Origin: Microcoleus sp. FACHB-672
GTDB taxonomy: Bacteria > Cyanobacteriota > Cyanobacteriia > Cyanobacteriales > Oscillatoriaceae
DNA: 64,000 nucleotides
NCBI RefSeq assembly: GCF_014695725.1
Contig: NZ_JACJOU010000002.1
Span: forward strand, 1 to 64,000
Direction: 5' to 3'
Made by a program: the position numbers and the translations under genes. This document shows positions 34,071-42,883 of the stretch, piece after piece (the first letter of the stretch is position 1; every line of letters starts with the position of its first letter). Under the pieces are notes generated by a model, which saw only the letters and a list, made by a program, of their open reading frames with translations, searched no databases and was not told the DNA's origin.

Positions 34071-35579
34071 TTATCTCACGTCATAACCAAACAAATTTGG
34101 ATTAACTTCATCTAGCTTTAAATCCGCTAAACCATATTCAGCCCACCGGCGCTCAACCATCGCCGCCACATCCGGATCGGACTCTAAAGGTTCGCCCCAT
34201 TCATGCTGAGTTTCCGGCGGAATCTTCGTCGTTGCATCAATTCCCATCCGTCCCCCTAATCCAATCTTTTCACTAGCAAAATCCAAGGTATCAAATGGCG
34301 TCTCTGGCAGAATAAAAACATCTCGCACCGGGTCAACTTTTGAACTAATTGCCCACACCACTTGACGCGGATCACGAATGTTGATATCTTTATCGACAAC
34401 AATTACAAACTTCGTGTAAGTAAATTGCGGTAAAGCACTCCAAAATGCCAAAGCTGCCCGCCGAGCTTGACCCGGATATGCCTTATCAATGGAGATAATT
34501 GCTGCTTTATAACTCAGTGCTTCCATTGGTAAGAAAAAGTCAACAATTTCTGACACTTGCTGCCGCAAAATAGGTGTATAAATTCGATTCAGCGCAATTG
34601 CCATCATCGCCTCTTCTTTCGGGGGACGCCCACTAAACGTCGTTAGATAAATCGGATTTTTGCGATGCGTCATGCAGTGGAAGTGAATCACCGGCGAATC
34701 TTCTACGCCGCCGTAATAACCCATGTGATCCCCAAAAGGCCCATCGGGCAGCACCTCCCCAGGCGTAATCGTCCCTTCTAAGACAAATTCCGAGTCTGCC
34801 GGCACCTCCAAATCCACCGTCTTACACTTCGCCAGATTCACCCCAGAACCGCCGTAAAGCCCCGCAAACAGCCATTCTGAGAGGTCTACTGGAATCGGGG
34901 TTGCAGCCGCCATGATAATCATGGGGTCAACACCCAAGGCAATTGCCACCTCCAATTTCTTCCCCCGTTCCGCCGCTTTCCGCAAATGTCGCGCCCCACC
35001 CCGAACCGACAGCCAGTGTACCGTCATCGTATTGCGAGATTGCAGCTGCAGCCGGTAAACCCCCACATTAGGCGTTCCCGTCTCGCAATCTTTAGTAATC
35101 ACCAGTCCCAGCGTGACAATCTTGCCGGCATCCCCCATATAAGGGCGAATCATCGGAATTTTCGTCAAATCTACGGCTTCCCCTTCAAGCACTACCTGAT
35201 GACACGGCGGGAAAAAATCGCGCCCCGGTTTCGCCTTGAGTACATCAAATAGCACCTTGCCAAACTCGACTGCTTGGGAAATTTTCTTCGGCGGTTTCGG
35301 CTGCTGTAGCAGCGCCAGCTTTTTGCCCAATTCCTCCAATTCTGCCGGTTTTTCCATATTCATTGCCCAGCAAACCCGTTCCTCGGTTCCCAGCAGGTTG
35401 ATCGCCACCGGATACGCTGCGCCTTTAACATTCTCAAACAGCAGCGCCGGCCCGCCTGCTTGCAACATCCGGTTAGAAATCTCTGCAATTTCTAAATTAG
35501 GGTCAACTAAGGCATTAATTCGCCGCAGTTGTCCCCGTTCTTCTAAAATTTTGATGAACCCACGTAAATCTCTTGCCAT
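34071..35579 (-). CDS. UbiD family decarboxylase
   Basis: A 502-residue prenylated-FMN-dependent decarboxylase. It begins 'MARDLRGFIKILEERGQLRRI' and contains 'LLFENVKGAAYPVAINLLGTEER', 'PNVGVYRLQLQSRNTMTVHWL', 'FGDHMGYYGGVEDSPVIHF' and 'SGRPPKEEAMMAIALNRIY', the family signatures that include cofactor and active-site acidic residues. In cyanobacteria this branch is linked to decarboxylation of a prenylated 4-hydroxybenzoate during plastoquinone synthesis; a UbiX partner is needed and is not in the window. ATG at 35579 gives the usual family start; an upstream in-frame ATG at 35627 is less likely. It is divergent from the NYN-LOTUS gene with 65 nt between starts. Confidence 0.9.
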   Translation of the reverse strand: MARDLRGFIKILEERGQLRRINALVDPNLEIAEISNRMLQAGGPALLFENVKGAAYPVAINLLGTEERVCWAMNMEKPAELEELGKKLALLQQPKPPKKISQAVEFGKVLFDVLKAKPGRDFFPPCHQVVLEGEAVDLTKIPMIRPYMGDAGKIVTLGLVITKDCETGTPNVGVYRLQLQSRNTMTVHWLSVRGGARHLRKAAERGKKLEVAIALGVDPMIIMAAATPIPVDLSEWLFAGLYGGSGVNLAKCKTVDLEVPADSEFVLEGTITPGEVLPDGPFGDHMGYYGGVEDSPVIHFHCMTHRKNPIYLTTFSGRPPKEEAMMAIALNRIYTPILRQQVSEIVDFFLPMEALSYKAAIISIDKAYPGQARRAALAFWSALPQFTYTKFVIVVDKDINIRDPRQVVWAISSKVDPVRDVFILPETPFDTLDFASEKIGLGGRMGIDATTKIPPETQHEWGEPLESDPDVAAMVERRWAEYGLADLKLDEVNPNLFGYDVR

Positions 35580-35644
35580 GATTAAGATGTGTAAATCTCC
35601 GTCTCTTATTATGGGCTGAGACTCCACTCCATGTTGTAATAGCT

Positions 35645-37051
35645 ATGCTAGATGACTCGCGTTTAAAGCCGGTGAACCGTTCTGCTGTTATCCAATCCAT
35701 CAGCCGCTATGTCTACCAGGTCATTTTTTCCACCTATCAGAATCATCCTGAATGGCTGAATGAAAAATTTAGGGATCAGCCCTGGCACAATCAAAAGTTT
35801 CAAGATAAATTAATCACAAAATTAGTTGAAAAATTCAGTGGTACAGAAAACAAAGATGAATTAATTGTCAAAACGATTAAAATTTTTCATAATTTTCTGC
35901 TTCCTGGCTTTTTTGTGTCTTCAAATTTTAGTCAAGTCATGGATAATCTTCGTCACATTACCCAGACAGAAAGCGCTAGTTCCGGGAATCGAGTAGATGG
36001 ATCGAAGCCGGCAGGAAATTCCGTCAGAGTTGCGACTGAATCAAGCAACTCTGCAATGGCGATTCTGCTACTTGATGCCGAGAATTTATCGCTAAATGTT
36101 GAAACAGAAACTTTCCTAGCCGGCTGCTGTACTTATCCGATCCGGATTAAAATTGCCTTTGCAAATTGGCGTAGTATGGGTAAGCAAGATACTGAATATC
36201 ACGGACGTAGTTATGAACTCATTCACGTCCCAGCTTCTAAAGATAGCGCTGATATAAAAATGGCGACTGTGGGGGCCTCAATTTTCTTGCATTATCCAAC
36301 TGCAAAGGAAGTATTAATTTGTTCTTCAGATAAGGCATTACTGCATCTTCGCAACACATTACAAGCCCAAGGATTAACCGTTTATCTCGTTCGCAAACAG
36401 GGAGAAACTATCACTTTTGTCAACAGTATAACCGGCCACACGCAAACCCACACAATCAAACCGATCCCGGCAATCGATCAATTTATTAACCAAATTAAGG
36501 ATTTACTCGGAGAAGAGCAAAAAAATACTTCTAATCAATGGGTGAAACTTTCGCGAATCTCACAACTTTATCAAGTTAAATATAAAACTGAAATTAGTCA
36601 AGTGGTGGCCGGCCACTTACCTGGGAAAAAAGTCCAAGATTTTTTTATGAATTATCCCACTGATTTTGTACTGCATCAGCCGGCAGAAAAATCGGAATTC
36701 TATGTAACTTTATTTCAGCCGCCTCCTTTGCCTGCTGTGCTTGAAACTCAAACATCTATCCAGCTTACGGGGAAAGTTCAGCCTCAACTCCCCTCAAATA
36801 TTACTTCCAAAGCAGACCTGGAACAAGCACTCGTAAAAATTGTCATCGCCTTAACCGCTAAATCTCCGGGAAGTGACGTTTCGATCTCAAATGTAGGCAG
36901 TGAATTTCATAAGCAATACGGTCAACCGATTACTCAGGTAATGGCAAGCTTACAATTAGGCAGTAAACTCCCTAAATTTTTGCTCTCGTGTAATAGTTTT
37001 AAATTAAAAAATGCGGGAAAGCAGTATTTAGTTAGCCTTTCGCAAATTTAA
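35645..37051 (+). CDS. NYN domain protein with two LOTUS/OST-HTH-like domains
   Basis: A 468-residue protein. After an N-terminal helical region (about 1-110) comes an NYN/DUF88-type nuclease domain (about 138-275): 'AILLLDAENLSL', 'KDSADIKMATVGASIFL' and 'EVLICSSDKALLHLRNTL', with acidic residues at the expected strand ends. Two OST-HTH/LOTUS-like winged helices follow: 'WVKLSRISQLY...SQVVAGHLPGKKVQDFFMNY' (about 295-360) and 'SISNVGSEFHKQYG...LGSKLPKFLLSC' (about 385-468). This architecture parallels bacterial and eukaryotic NYN-LOTUS RNA-binding nucleases. RNA cleavage or silencing is inferred. It stands alone and is divergent from ubiD. Confidence 0.8.
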   Translation: MLDDSRLKPVNRSAVIQSISRYVYQVIFSTYQNHPEWLNEKFRDQPWHNQKFQDKLITKLVEKFSGTENKDELIVKTIKIFHNFLLPGFFVSSNFSQVMDNLRHITQTESASSGNRVDGSKPAGNSVRVATESSNSAMAILLLDAENLSLNVETETFLAGCCTYPIRIKIAFANWRSMGKQDTEYHGRSYELIHVPASKDSADIKMATVGASIFLHYPTAKEVLICSSDKALLHLRNTLQAQGLTVYLVRKQGETITFVNSITGHTQTHTIKPIPAIDQFINQIKDLLGEEQKNTSNQWVKLSRISQLYQVKYKTEISQVVAGHLPGKKVQDFFMNYPTDFVLHQPAEKSEFYVTLFQPPPLPAVLETQTSIQLTGKVQPQLPSNITSKADLEQALVKIVIALTAKSPGSDVSISNVGSEFHKQYGQPITQVMASLQLGSKLPKFLLSCNSFKLKNAGKQYLVSLSQI

Positions 37052-37362
37052 TTTAAATTTAAATAATACAATTTAGATTTATTTTTTATAAAGTTATTTT
37101 TTTATATAAATCACAGATGGACGCAAGTAATTTATCAGTTTCTTGATTAGTGTTATAAATTTATTATGACAAAATAATAAAATATAAGGTCAATTTAAAT
37201 TAGCCCTAAATACCACTTTAACTGCTTGTTTTTAGCCTTGCATCTATCAACGGAATGATTTATAGTCGGCTTGCAGTTTATCATTTCAAATAACCTTAAA
37301 GAGCCACAAAAATACTTTTTTCTGTGTATTATGGCTACAGTCATAAACAAATATAAAAAGCT
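37052..37362 (+). other. AT-rich intergenic region
   Basis: About 310 nt, very AT-rich, between two plus-strand genes. It probably contains the promoter of the SDR at 37363. A CACAGATGGACGCAAG string near 37112 resembles the CACAGATAAAC repeats at 31024 and 47574. No gene is seen. Confidence 0.4.
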
Positions 37363-38073
37363 ATGCAAGACAAAGTCGTTGTCGTTGTTGGAGCCACCGG
37401 CGGCATCGGTTCAGCAGTCACGCGCCAGCTAGCCAAAGCCGGCGCACAGCTTGTACTCGCCGCCAGAAATAGTTCGCGCTTAGATGCGTTGGCAGCGGAA
37501 TTACTCTCGCCGATGCAAGTGATGCCAGTGCCTTGTGACATTACCGATCCCCTGCAAGTTGATAGAGTGATGAAAAAAGCAGTGGGCCAATTCGGTCACA
37601 TAGACGCTTTGGTTAATGCAGCTGGTGCCGGCATCTTAAAACCGGGCCACCAAATTGAGCCGGCAGAACTCAACGCAATGATAGATGTTAACCTCAAAGG
37701 CAGTTTCTACACTACTCAAGCAGCCGCACAGCACATGAAAGAACGGCAGTCGGGTCATATTTGCAATGTGGTGGGAATTTTAGGCAAGCATTCGATGGCA
37801 ATGGCATCGGCTTACTGCGCTTCCAAATTTGGGGTTGTTGGGTTCAGCAAGTGCATGGCAGATGAACTCAAGCGCTTTGGCATCAAATTCACACTGCTGT
37901 ACTTTGGCGGCGTCGATACTCCTTTCTGGGATGACATTACCTTAAAAGTAGACCGGAAAAAAATGCTGAGTGCTGAAACGGCTGCCGGTGCGATTGTTTA
38001 TGCGCTGTCTGCTGAGCCGCAAGCGGTGCCAATGGAGATTAATATTCAGCCAGAAAGTCACCTATTCTTTTAA
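37363..38073 (+). CDS. Short-chain dehydrogenase/reductase
   Basis: A 236-residue classical SDR, distinct from the one at 32450. It has 'VVVVGATGGIGSAVTRQLAKAGA' for cofactor binding, 'LVNAAGAGIL' (NAG-like), a catalytic region 'VVGILGKHSM', where the usual Ser is Gly or displaced, and the Tyr-Lys pair in 'SAYCASKFGVVGF'. The active-site Ser is not obvious at the expected place, which deserves an alignment. It lies 163 nt upstream of hppD on the same strand. The pair may share expression, but a joint pathway is not established. Confidence 0.85.
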   Translation: MQDKVVVVVGATGGIGSAVTRQLAKAGAQLVLAARNSSRLDALAAELLSPMQVMPVPCDITDPLQVDRVMKKAVGQFGHIDALVNAAGAGILKPGHQIEPAELNAMIDVNLKGSFYTTQAAAQHMKERQSGHICNVVGILGKHSMAMASAYCASKFGVVGFSKCMADELKRFGIKFTLLYFGGVDTPFWDDITLKVDRKKMLSAETAAGAIVYALSAEPQAVPMEINIQPESHLFF

Positions 38074-38236
38074 ACAGTATTGACTGATATCAGCCTTGGC
38101 TGACGATGAGTGCCCTAAACTTCTAGAAAGCCACTTAGCTGATGGCTAAATGTTGACTTTTGAGTGCAGCTTAAATTAGCAAATAGCAAAGTTCAACAAA
38201 TTTATTTCACCGTTCCAGCGAATTCAGTTTATCTTC

Positions 38237-39385
38237 ATGCAGATTGACCACGTTCACTTCTACGTTGAAGATGCAGCAGCGTCACAAGACTGGTTTGTAA
38301 ACCAGCTGGGTTTTCAAGCCGTCGCCAGTTTCACCGGCAGCCACACCCGCACCGAAATTGTTAAAAATGGGCCAGTTTACTTTTTTCTATCTTCACCCTT
38401 GACAGCGTCCAGTCCAGCCGGCCAATTTCTTCAACAACATCCAGACGGTATCGCCGATGTCGCGTTTCGCGTGCAAAACATTGACTCGGTGATGAGGAAA
38501 GCTATCGCTGCCGGCGCTCAAGTCCTGCAGCCGATGCGGCAGCAGCCGCTAAATCGAGGGCATCTGAAGTGGAGTCAAATTGCCGGTTGGGGCGACCTAA
38601 AACATACTTTAATCGAAGCGACAGATCTACAGGAAGACGATGTTTGTAACTTTTTGGGGCGAAAGAGTGCGGCGGCTATGGGGAATGTCGAATTCACCCT
38701 TCACGCCCACTCAAAAGTCAAAACTCAAGACTTAGCACTTCAACTCACCGGCATCGATCATGTGGTGCTTAACGTGGCTGCCGGTGACTTAAAGCGTGCC
38801 GTTGCCTGGTATGAGAAAACTTTGGGATTTCAGCCGCAGCAGGCATTTGCAATACAAACAGAACGTTCGGGATTGCACTCTCAGGTAATGGTTCACGCCG
38901 ATGGAGTCGTACAGTTGCCGATTAATGAACCGACTTCACCCAATTCCCAAATTCAAGAATTTCTGGACATTAATCGAGGTTCAGGAATCCAGCACATCGC
39001 CTTACGCACCGGCAATATTGTCCCTTTAGTCGAGCAGTTGCGCCACAAGGGTTTGCCATTTATCCAAGTTCCGCCAACTTACTACACCCAATTGCGATGC
39101 CGGCATAAAGTTCATCTGGCGGAAGCGGAATGGGAGGAAATTGAGCGCAGCCGAGTTTTAGTGGACTGGCATGAAGAGACACCCGACGCCCTGCTATTAC
39201 AGATATTCACCCAGCCCATTTTTGGTCAACCCACGTTCTTTTTTGAGCTGATTGAGCGCCGGTTACACGCCAGAGGGTTTGGGGAAGGCAACTTTCGGGC
39301 CTTATTTGAAGCGATCGAACAAGAACAGCTCAAACGAAGCAGCCGAAATGAGAAATTCCTTCACCACACCCAACAGCAAAACTGA
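38237..39385 (+). CDS. hppD: 4-hydroxyphenylpyruvate dioxygenase
   Basis: A 382-residue Fe(II) dioxygenase that turns 4-hydroxyphenylpyruvate into homogentisate, the head group of tocopherols. Two vicinal-oxygen-chelate domains are present. The first begins 'IDHVHFYVEDAAASQDWF'. The second has the iron ligands His in 'GIDHVVLNV', His in 'GIQHIALRT' and Glu in 'FFFELIERRL'. The C-terminal 'GFGEGNFRALFEAIEQEQ' helix is the usual gate helix. Length is typical. The ATG at 38237 is the only sensible start. UbiD at 34071 and this gene together suggest prenylquinone metabolism in this area. Confidence 0.93.
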   Translation: MQIDHVHFYVEDAAASQDWFVNQLGFQAVASFTGSHTRTEIVKNGPVYFFLSSPLTASSPAGQFLQQHPDGIADVAFRVQNIDSVMRKAIAAGAQVLQPMRQQPLNRGHLKWSQIAGWGDLKHTLIEATDLQEDDVCNFLGRKSAAAMGNVEFTLHAHSKVKTQDLALQLTGIDHVVLNVAAGDLKRAVAWYEKTLGFQPQQAFAIQTERSGLHSQVMVHADGVVQLPINEPTSPNSQIQEFLDINRGSGIQHIALRTGNIVPLVEQLRHKGLPFIQVPPTYYTQLRCRHKVHLAEAEWEEIERSRVLVDWHEETPDALLLQIFTQPIFGQPTFFFELIERRLHARGFGEGNFRALFEAIEQEQLKRSSRNEKFLHHTQQQN

Positions 39386-39419
39386 GCTAGAATTTATGCT
39401 TTTCAAATTGCTGAGATGC

Positions 39420-39453
39420 AAGTAGGGTGCTTGATAGTCGTGCACCCCACTTT
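39420..39453 (+). terminator. Intrinsic terminator of hppD
   Basis: AAGTAGGGTGC pairs with GCACCCCACTT across a short loop, followed by TTTTCTCG. It starts about 35 nt after the hppD stop. One mismatch is present in the stem. Confidence 0.65.
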
Positions 39454-39633
39454 TCTCGTTCGTTTTTGCCGGTTAAAACCACAGCTAGACAATCTAAACC
39501 CAGGGCTGGATACTTTGCTTGTCTAGCCGCATTAGGGTGGCGTTGCAAAGCAATATTTTATTCGCCCAAATGCTTAACTTGACACGAATGTATGGGAACC
39601 GCCCCCATATAAAGAAGTGAGCGGTGTTCAAAG

Positions 39634-40242
39634 CTAGCGCAAAAAGCTGCTGACTAACCAGAGGACGATAAACGTCACCAAGGTGATGAACTTCTCCTCT
39701 GTCAAACCAATTGCACCAATTTGCGAAAGCAGTCCCCCTAAGACCAAACCAAAAACCAAGCCGGTGATCGTCAGCAATACAGCGCGACCGAATCGGTTTT
39801 CCTTACGATTAAGAAAATAGAGCGTTGCCCCCACACCCAAAGCCAGAGCAAGTTGCAGTAAAGATGCACTGGCTGCTGCGGTGACGCTGAGGACACTCAA
39901 CGCGGCAAACAACCCAGCCGGCCATAAAATATCTTTTCGGCTGGGCGTATCAATGAACTTTTGCAACCAAGCAGGACCCTGCTTCGCGGGTGCCGGCGCG
40001 GGCTTAGGTGGCGCTTGGGCTAATTTTTCTGGAAAACGAATGCCTTCCGGAACCTTGATTTTGCCTTCTTGACGCTGCCGCAACCGATCCATCAGGATGG
40101 CATCATAAGCCGCTTCAATCATTTCCACACGCTTACGATCCCCGCCGCACTGCTGTACCAGTTGATTGCGTGCTTCTTGGATTTCGTCAAACGTCGCGTT
40201 TTCTGTAACCCCTAGCGTTTCGTAGTGACTTTGCTCACTCAT
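39634..40242 (-). CDS. CPP1-like / DUF3353 membrane protein
   Basis: A 202-residue protein of the cyanobacterial and plastid CPP1 (chaperone-like protein of POR1) family. A J-like N-terminus 'HYETLGVTENATFDEIQEARNQLVQQ' lacks the HPD of true DnaJ. A Pro/Ala-rich linker follows, then three or four hydrophobic segments ('ILWPAGLFAALSVLSVTAA', 'LALALGVGATLYFL', 'AVLLTITGLVFGLVLGGLL', 'LVTFIVLWLVSSFL'). Plant CPP1 stabilises protochlorophyllide oxidoreductase; the same role here is inference. The ATG at 40242 has GGAGG about 10 nt upstream and is preferred over the longer frame to 40269. Confidence 0.87.
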   Translation of the reverse strand: MSEQSHYETLGVTENATFDEIQEARNQLVQQCGGDRKRVEMIEAAYDAILMDRLRQRQEGKIKVPEGIRFPEKLAQAPPKPAPAPAKQGPAWLQKFIDTPSRKDILWPAGLFAALSVLSVTAAASASLLQLALALGVGATLYFLNRKENRFGRAVLLTITGLVFGLVLGGLLSQIGAIGLTEEKFITLVTFIVLWLVSSFLR

Positions 40243-40647
40243 TATCCAATAGACCTCCCTCCCCTTCAACTTAGCTTAGCCTGATATCTGCCTACAAGTT
40301 TTGCATTCAGCAAAGACTCTTTAAATGACGTTATTGTTACAAGACGCTGTAATTTTTTAATTTAAATTAATAGAATTCTTTCTCCTTTACTATCGCGATT
40401 GGAAGTCGCTGCTAGGAATTAGCCACTTCCCCACTTGACAGCCCTGTATTATACCGCTTGCTTAAATATAGCGGTTCTCACTCCCATTCATCCGCCACAG
40501 GAGGGGATCAATAGATGATTGCGTATTGCTTCTCTACAGCGTTTCAAAAGATGTGGCGCACCAAATTGAGAATCGCGATACTGCTAAGAATGAGTCTGAG
40601 AGGGAATGAAGCGCTATAGATAACGCTTAATCGGGTGGCCGGCAGCA
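40243..40647 (+). other. Intergenic region with a possible 34-residue frame
   Basis: About 400 nt between divergent genes. It contains an imperfect hairpin around ACCGCTTGCTTAAATATAGCGGT (near 40457-40479, given here in outline) and an AGGAGG followed 11 nt later by ATG at 40515 opening a 34-codon frame to 40619 (MIAYCFSTAFQKMWRTKLRI...). The frame's end 'SLRGNEAL' resembles translated repeat sequence, so a real gene is doubtful. Confidence 0.3.
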
Positions 40648-40872
40648 ATGAAAAACCGGCAGGCCAATCAGGAAGTTGTCCTAATTGAGAAGAAACCCGC
40701 CGGCTCAGTAAAAGTCACATCCCGATTTGAGTTACACACCACACTCCGCACAGCTTTCTGGTTACTGCTGTTAATCTTGATGGCACTTATATTGTTTGAA
40801 TACAACACGTTTAGGCGAGGTTCAGGATCGCTGAGATTGAACCGGCCTATTTGTTTGTCGGCTCAATGCTGA
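40648..40872 (+). CDS. Possible small membrane protein
   Basis: A 74-codon frame with a single strong hydrophobic segment ('AFWLLLLILMALILFEY') after a basic-rich N-terminus, the shape of a one-helix membrane protein. Its last 26 nt overlap the 3' end of the convergent pgeF-like gene, and no good ribosome site is seen before the ATG. No family is recognised. It could be genuine but may be chance. Confidence 0.35.
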   Translation: MKNRQANQEVVLIEKKPAGSVKVTSRFELHTTLRTAFWLLLLILMALILFEYNTFRRGSGSLRLNRPICLSAQC

Positions 40873-41683
40873 CAATCCCCGACCACTGCACCTTTTTCAA
40901 GTTGTCCCGCCGATAGGAAAAAAAGTATTCGGGGAATTGGTAAGTGCAATAAGGTGCGATCGCCACTTGCTCAGCGGTAATTCCCAACTGCTCCAGTTGC
41001 AGTGAAATCGTCCGCCGCACATCCAAGCGCACCCGTCCTGGCTCAGGATCTTCTAAAATCGGCGGATTTGGCAGCCGGTGTAGGGTAGACAGCACGGAGC
41101 TTACACCCTCACTTGGGACAACTGTGGCTCCCACCTCAGTCGCTACCTCCTCAGAAACTTGGTAAACCTCACCGGCGATCGCAGGACCCATCGCCACACG
41201 CAACTGATGCAATTGGCTGCCTTCCTCCTGAAGTCTGGCAATCGCTTGCGGCACAATTTTAGCCGCCGTCCCGCGCCAGCCGGCATGAACAGCCGCCACT
41301 TGACCTGTTTGCGAGTCAGCAATCAGCAGCGGCGTGCAATCCGCACTACAAACCCACACCGCCTGCTGCGAGTTTTGCGTCGCTAATCCATCCGCCTCGA
41401 AAAAATTCTGGGGTTCAGTTTCCGCTTGCGTTGCAGCGCTTTCCCCCTCAAGAGATTCTACTCTAACAACAGACACCGGCATCACTTCACCCGTTTTCAA
41501 AATAGTGTTGCCATGTACCTGTTTCACCCGGTAAACCTCAGCGGATGGCCGCAGCGCTGCCACCAGTTCCTCTGGCGATTGTGGCCAAAACTGGTGGGTA
41601 AAAAAACCGTGTGGCCATTGCTCCAAAAGGCTACAGGTTAGATAAGACCGTCCGTTCCAAGTGCGCCAATTCCAACTATACAT
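40847..41683 (-). CDS. pgeF: YfiH/PgeF family polyphenol oxidase-like protein
   Basis: A 278-residue protein of the YfiH (DUF152, multicopper-oxidase-like in name) family. Members act on purine nucleosides or, in E. coli, edit mis-incorporated peptidoglycan amino acids. The signature metal site is clear: 'ADGLATQN', 'VWVCSADCTPLLIAD' with Cys, 'VAAVHAGWRGTAAKIV' with His, and C-terminal 'APYCTYQFPEYFFSYRRD'. Length is normal with a short Ser/Glu insert around residue 75. It is divergent from birA. The symbol follows the family; the precise reaction here is not known. Confidence 0.85.
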   Translation of the reverse strand: MYSWNWRTWNGRSYLTCSLLEQWPHGFFTHQFWPQSPEELVAALRPSAEVYRVKQVHGNTILKTGEVMPVSVVRVESLEGESAATQAETEPQNFFEADGLATQNSQQAVWVCSADCTPLLIADSQTGQVAAVHAGWRGTAAKIVPQAIARLQEEGSQLHQLRVAMGPAIAGEVYQVSEEVATEVGATVVPSEGVSSVLSTLHRLPNPPILEDPEPGRVRLDVRRTISLQLEQLGITAEQVAIAPYCTYQFPEYFFSYRRDNLKKVQWSGIVSIEPTNK

Positions 41684-41790
41684 AAGAATTTTTAGCGATT
41701 TAGATTTTAGATTTTAAACTTATCTCAAAATCCAAAATTGATCCGCCAGCTAATCGATTTTTGTGCTAACTTAGCCCTCAGTCTATCAAC

Positions 41791-42606
41791 TTGACAGCTA
41801 CTGTGGGATTTAGTCAAGAGCGCTTGGAGACAGCCCTCGAGTCAACTTTAAGACTTGGATGTGAGCAGACACCGTTTACCGTCCATATTTTTAACCAGCT
41901 GGTCTCAACAAACCAGACGCTCTGGGAGTTAATTGATCAGGGTGCCGGTGCGGGAACTGTTGCAATTGCTAGTCAGCAAACCGCTGGACGCGGTCAATGG
42001 GGCCGGCAGTGGCAGTCTCAACCGGGGGGATTGTATCTATCTCTGGCGATTGAGCCAAGGTTGCCGGCTTCCCATAGCGCTCAGCTAACCCTATGCAGTG
42101 CTTGGGGCATTGCAGCCGCTTTAAGAGAATGGGGCATTCCCGTCTCGCTCAAATGGCCCAATGACTTAATCCTGGCGGAACGCAAATTAGGGGGCATCCT
42201 GACCGAAACTCGCGTGCATCAGGGGAAAATTGCGAAAGCGGTTGTGGGTGTGGGGATTAACTGGGCCAACGAAGTTCCTGAAACCGGCATTAATCTACAA
42301 TCTTTCTGTACTGAGAAAGTGTTCCCTTCCATTGCATCGCTGGAAATGCTGGCCGCTATCACCCTGCGAGGGTTGGCGTCCGGATACCAGTTTTTAGCCG
42401 AGAAGGGGATAGCAGAGTTGGTGCCGGCTTACTGTGCACTTTTGACAAGCCTGGGCGAGCCGGTTGTCGTAGAGGGGCGTCAGGGAGTTGTCGTGGGGGT
42501 CTCTTCTCAGGGTGAACTACAAGTCCGCTTCCATGCCGATCCAGTCGGCTCAGAAATTTGTCTCCAGCCTGGAACAATCGCTTTGGGCTACAAATTAAGT
42601 GTATAA
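41791..42606 (+). CDS. birA: Biotin--[acetyl-CoA-carboxylase] ligase
   Basis: A 271-residue biotin protein ligase lacking the DNA-binding domain of E. coli BirA, the common cyanobacterial form. It activates biotin as biotinyl-AMP and attaches it to the carboxyl carrier protein AccB. The conserved biotin loop is 'QQTAGRGQWGRQW' and the catalytic Lys region 'SLKWPNDLILAERKLGGILTETR'. The C-terminal small domain includes 'VVVGVSSQGELQVRF'. The start is TTG 41791 or GTG 41803; no ATG fits. It is followed by about 280 nt without a gene. Confidence 0.92.
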   Translation: MTATVGFSQERLETALESTLRLGCEQTPFTVHIFNQLVSTNQTLWELIDQGAGAGTVAIASQQTAGRGQWGRQWQSQPGGLYLSLAIEPRLPASHSAQLTLCSAWGIAAALREWGIPVSLKWPNDLILAERKLGGILTETRVHQGKIAKAVVGVGINWANEVPETGINLQSFCTEKVFPSIASLEMLAAITLRGLASGYQFLAEKGIAELVPAYCALLTSLGEPVVVEGRQGVVVGVSSQGELQVRFHADPVGSEICLQPGTIALGYKLSV

Positions 42607-42883
42607 CTCCCTTATCAGGATAAAATTATCGATGCCCCTCTTCCTGCTTCCGACAGATATTCTTTTACAGGGAAGGAAGAAGTATCAGGGTGGGCCGCAT
42701 TAAGGGTGTCATGGCCAATCACTAAGGCACCAAAAACACCAAAAAGCGATCTACTCACACCAGTTATCAGTGAATTATCTATCTATCAGCAATTTGTCCG
42801 CTTGTCTAAGTGACAGATGAGTTAGGGCAAATAAAACCAGTTCATTACACAAACAGTGTTTCTCAGATTCGTGTGGGGATGTT

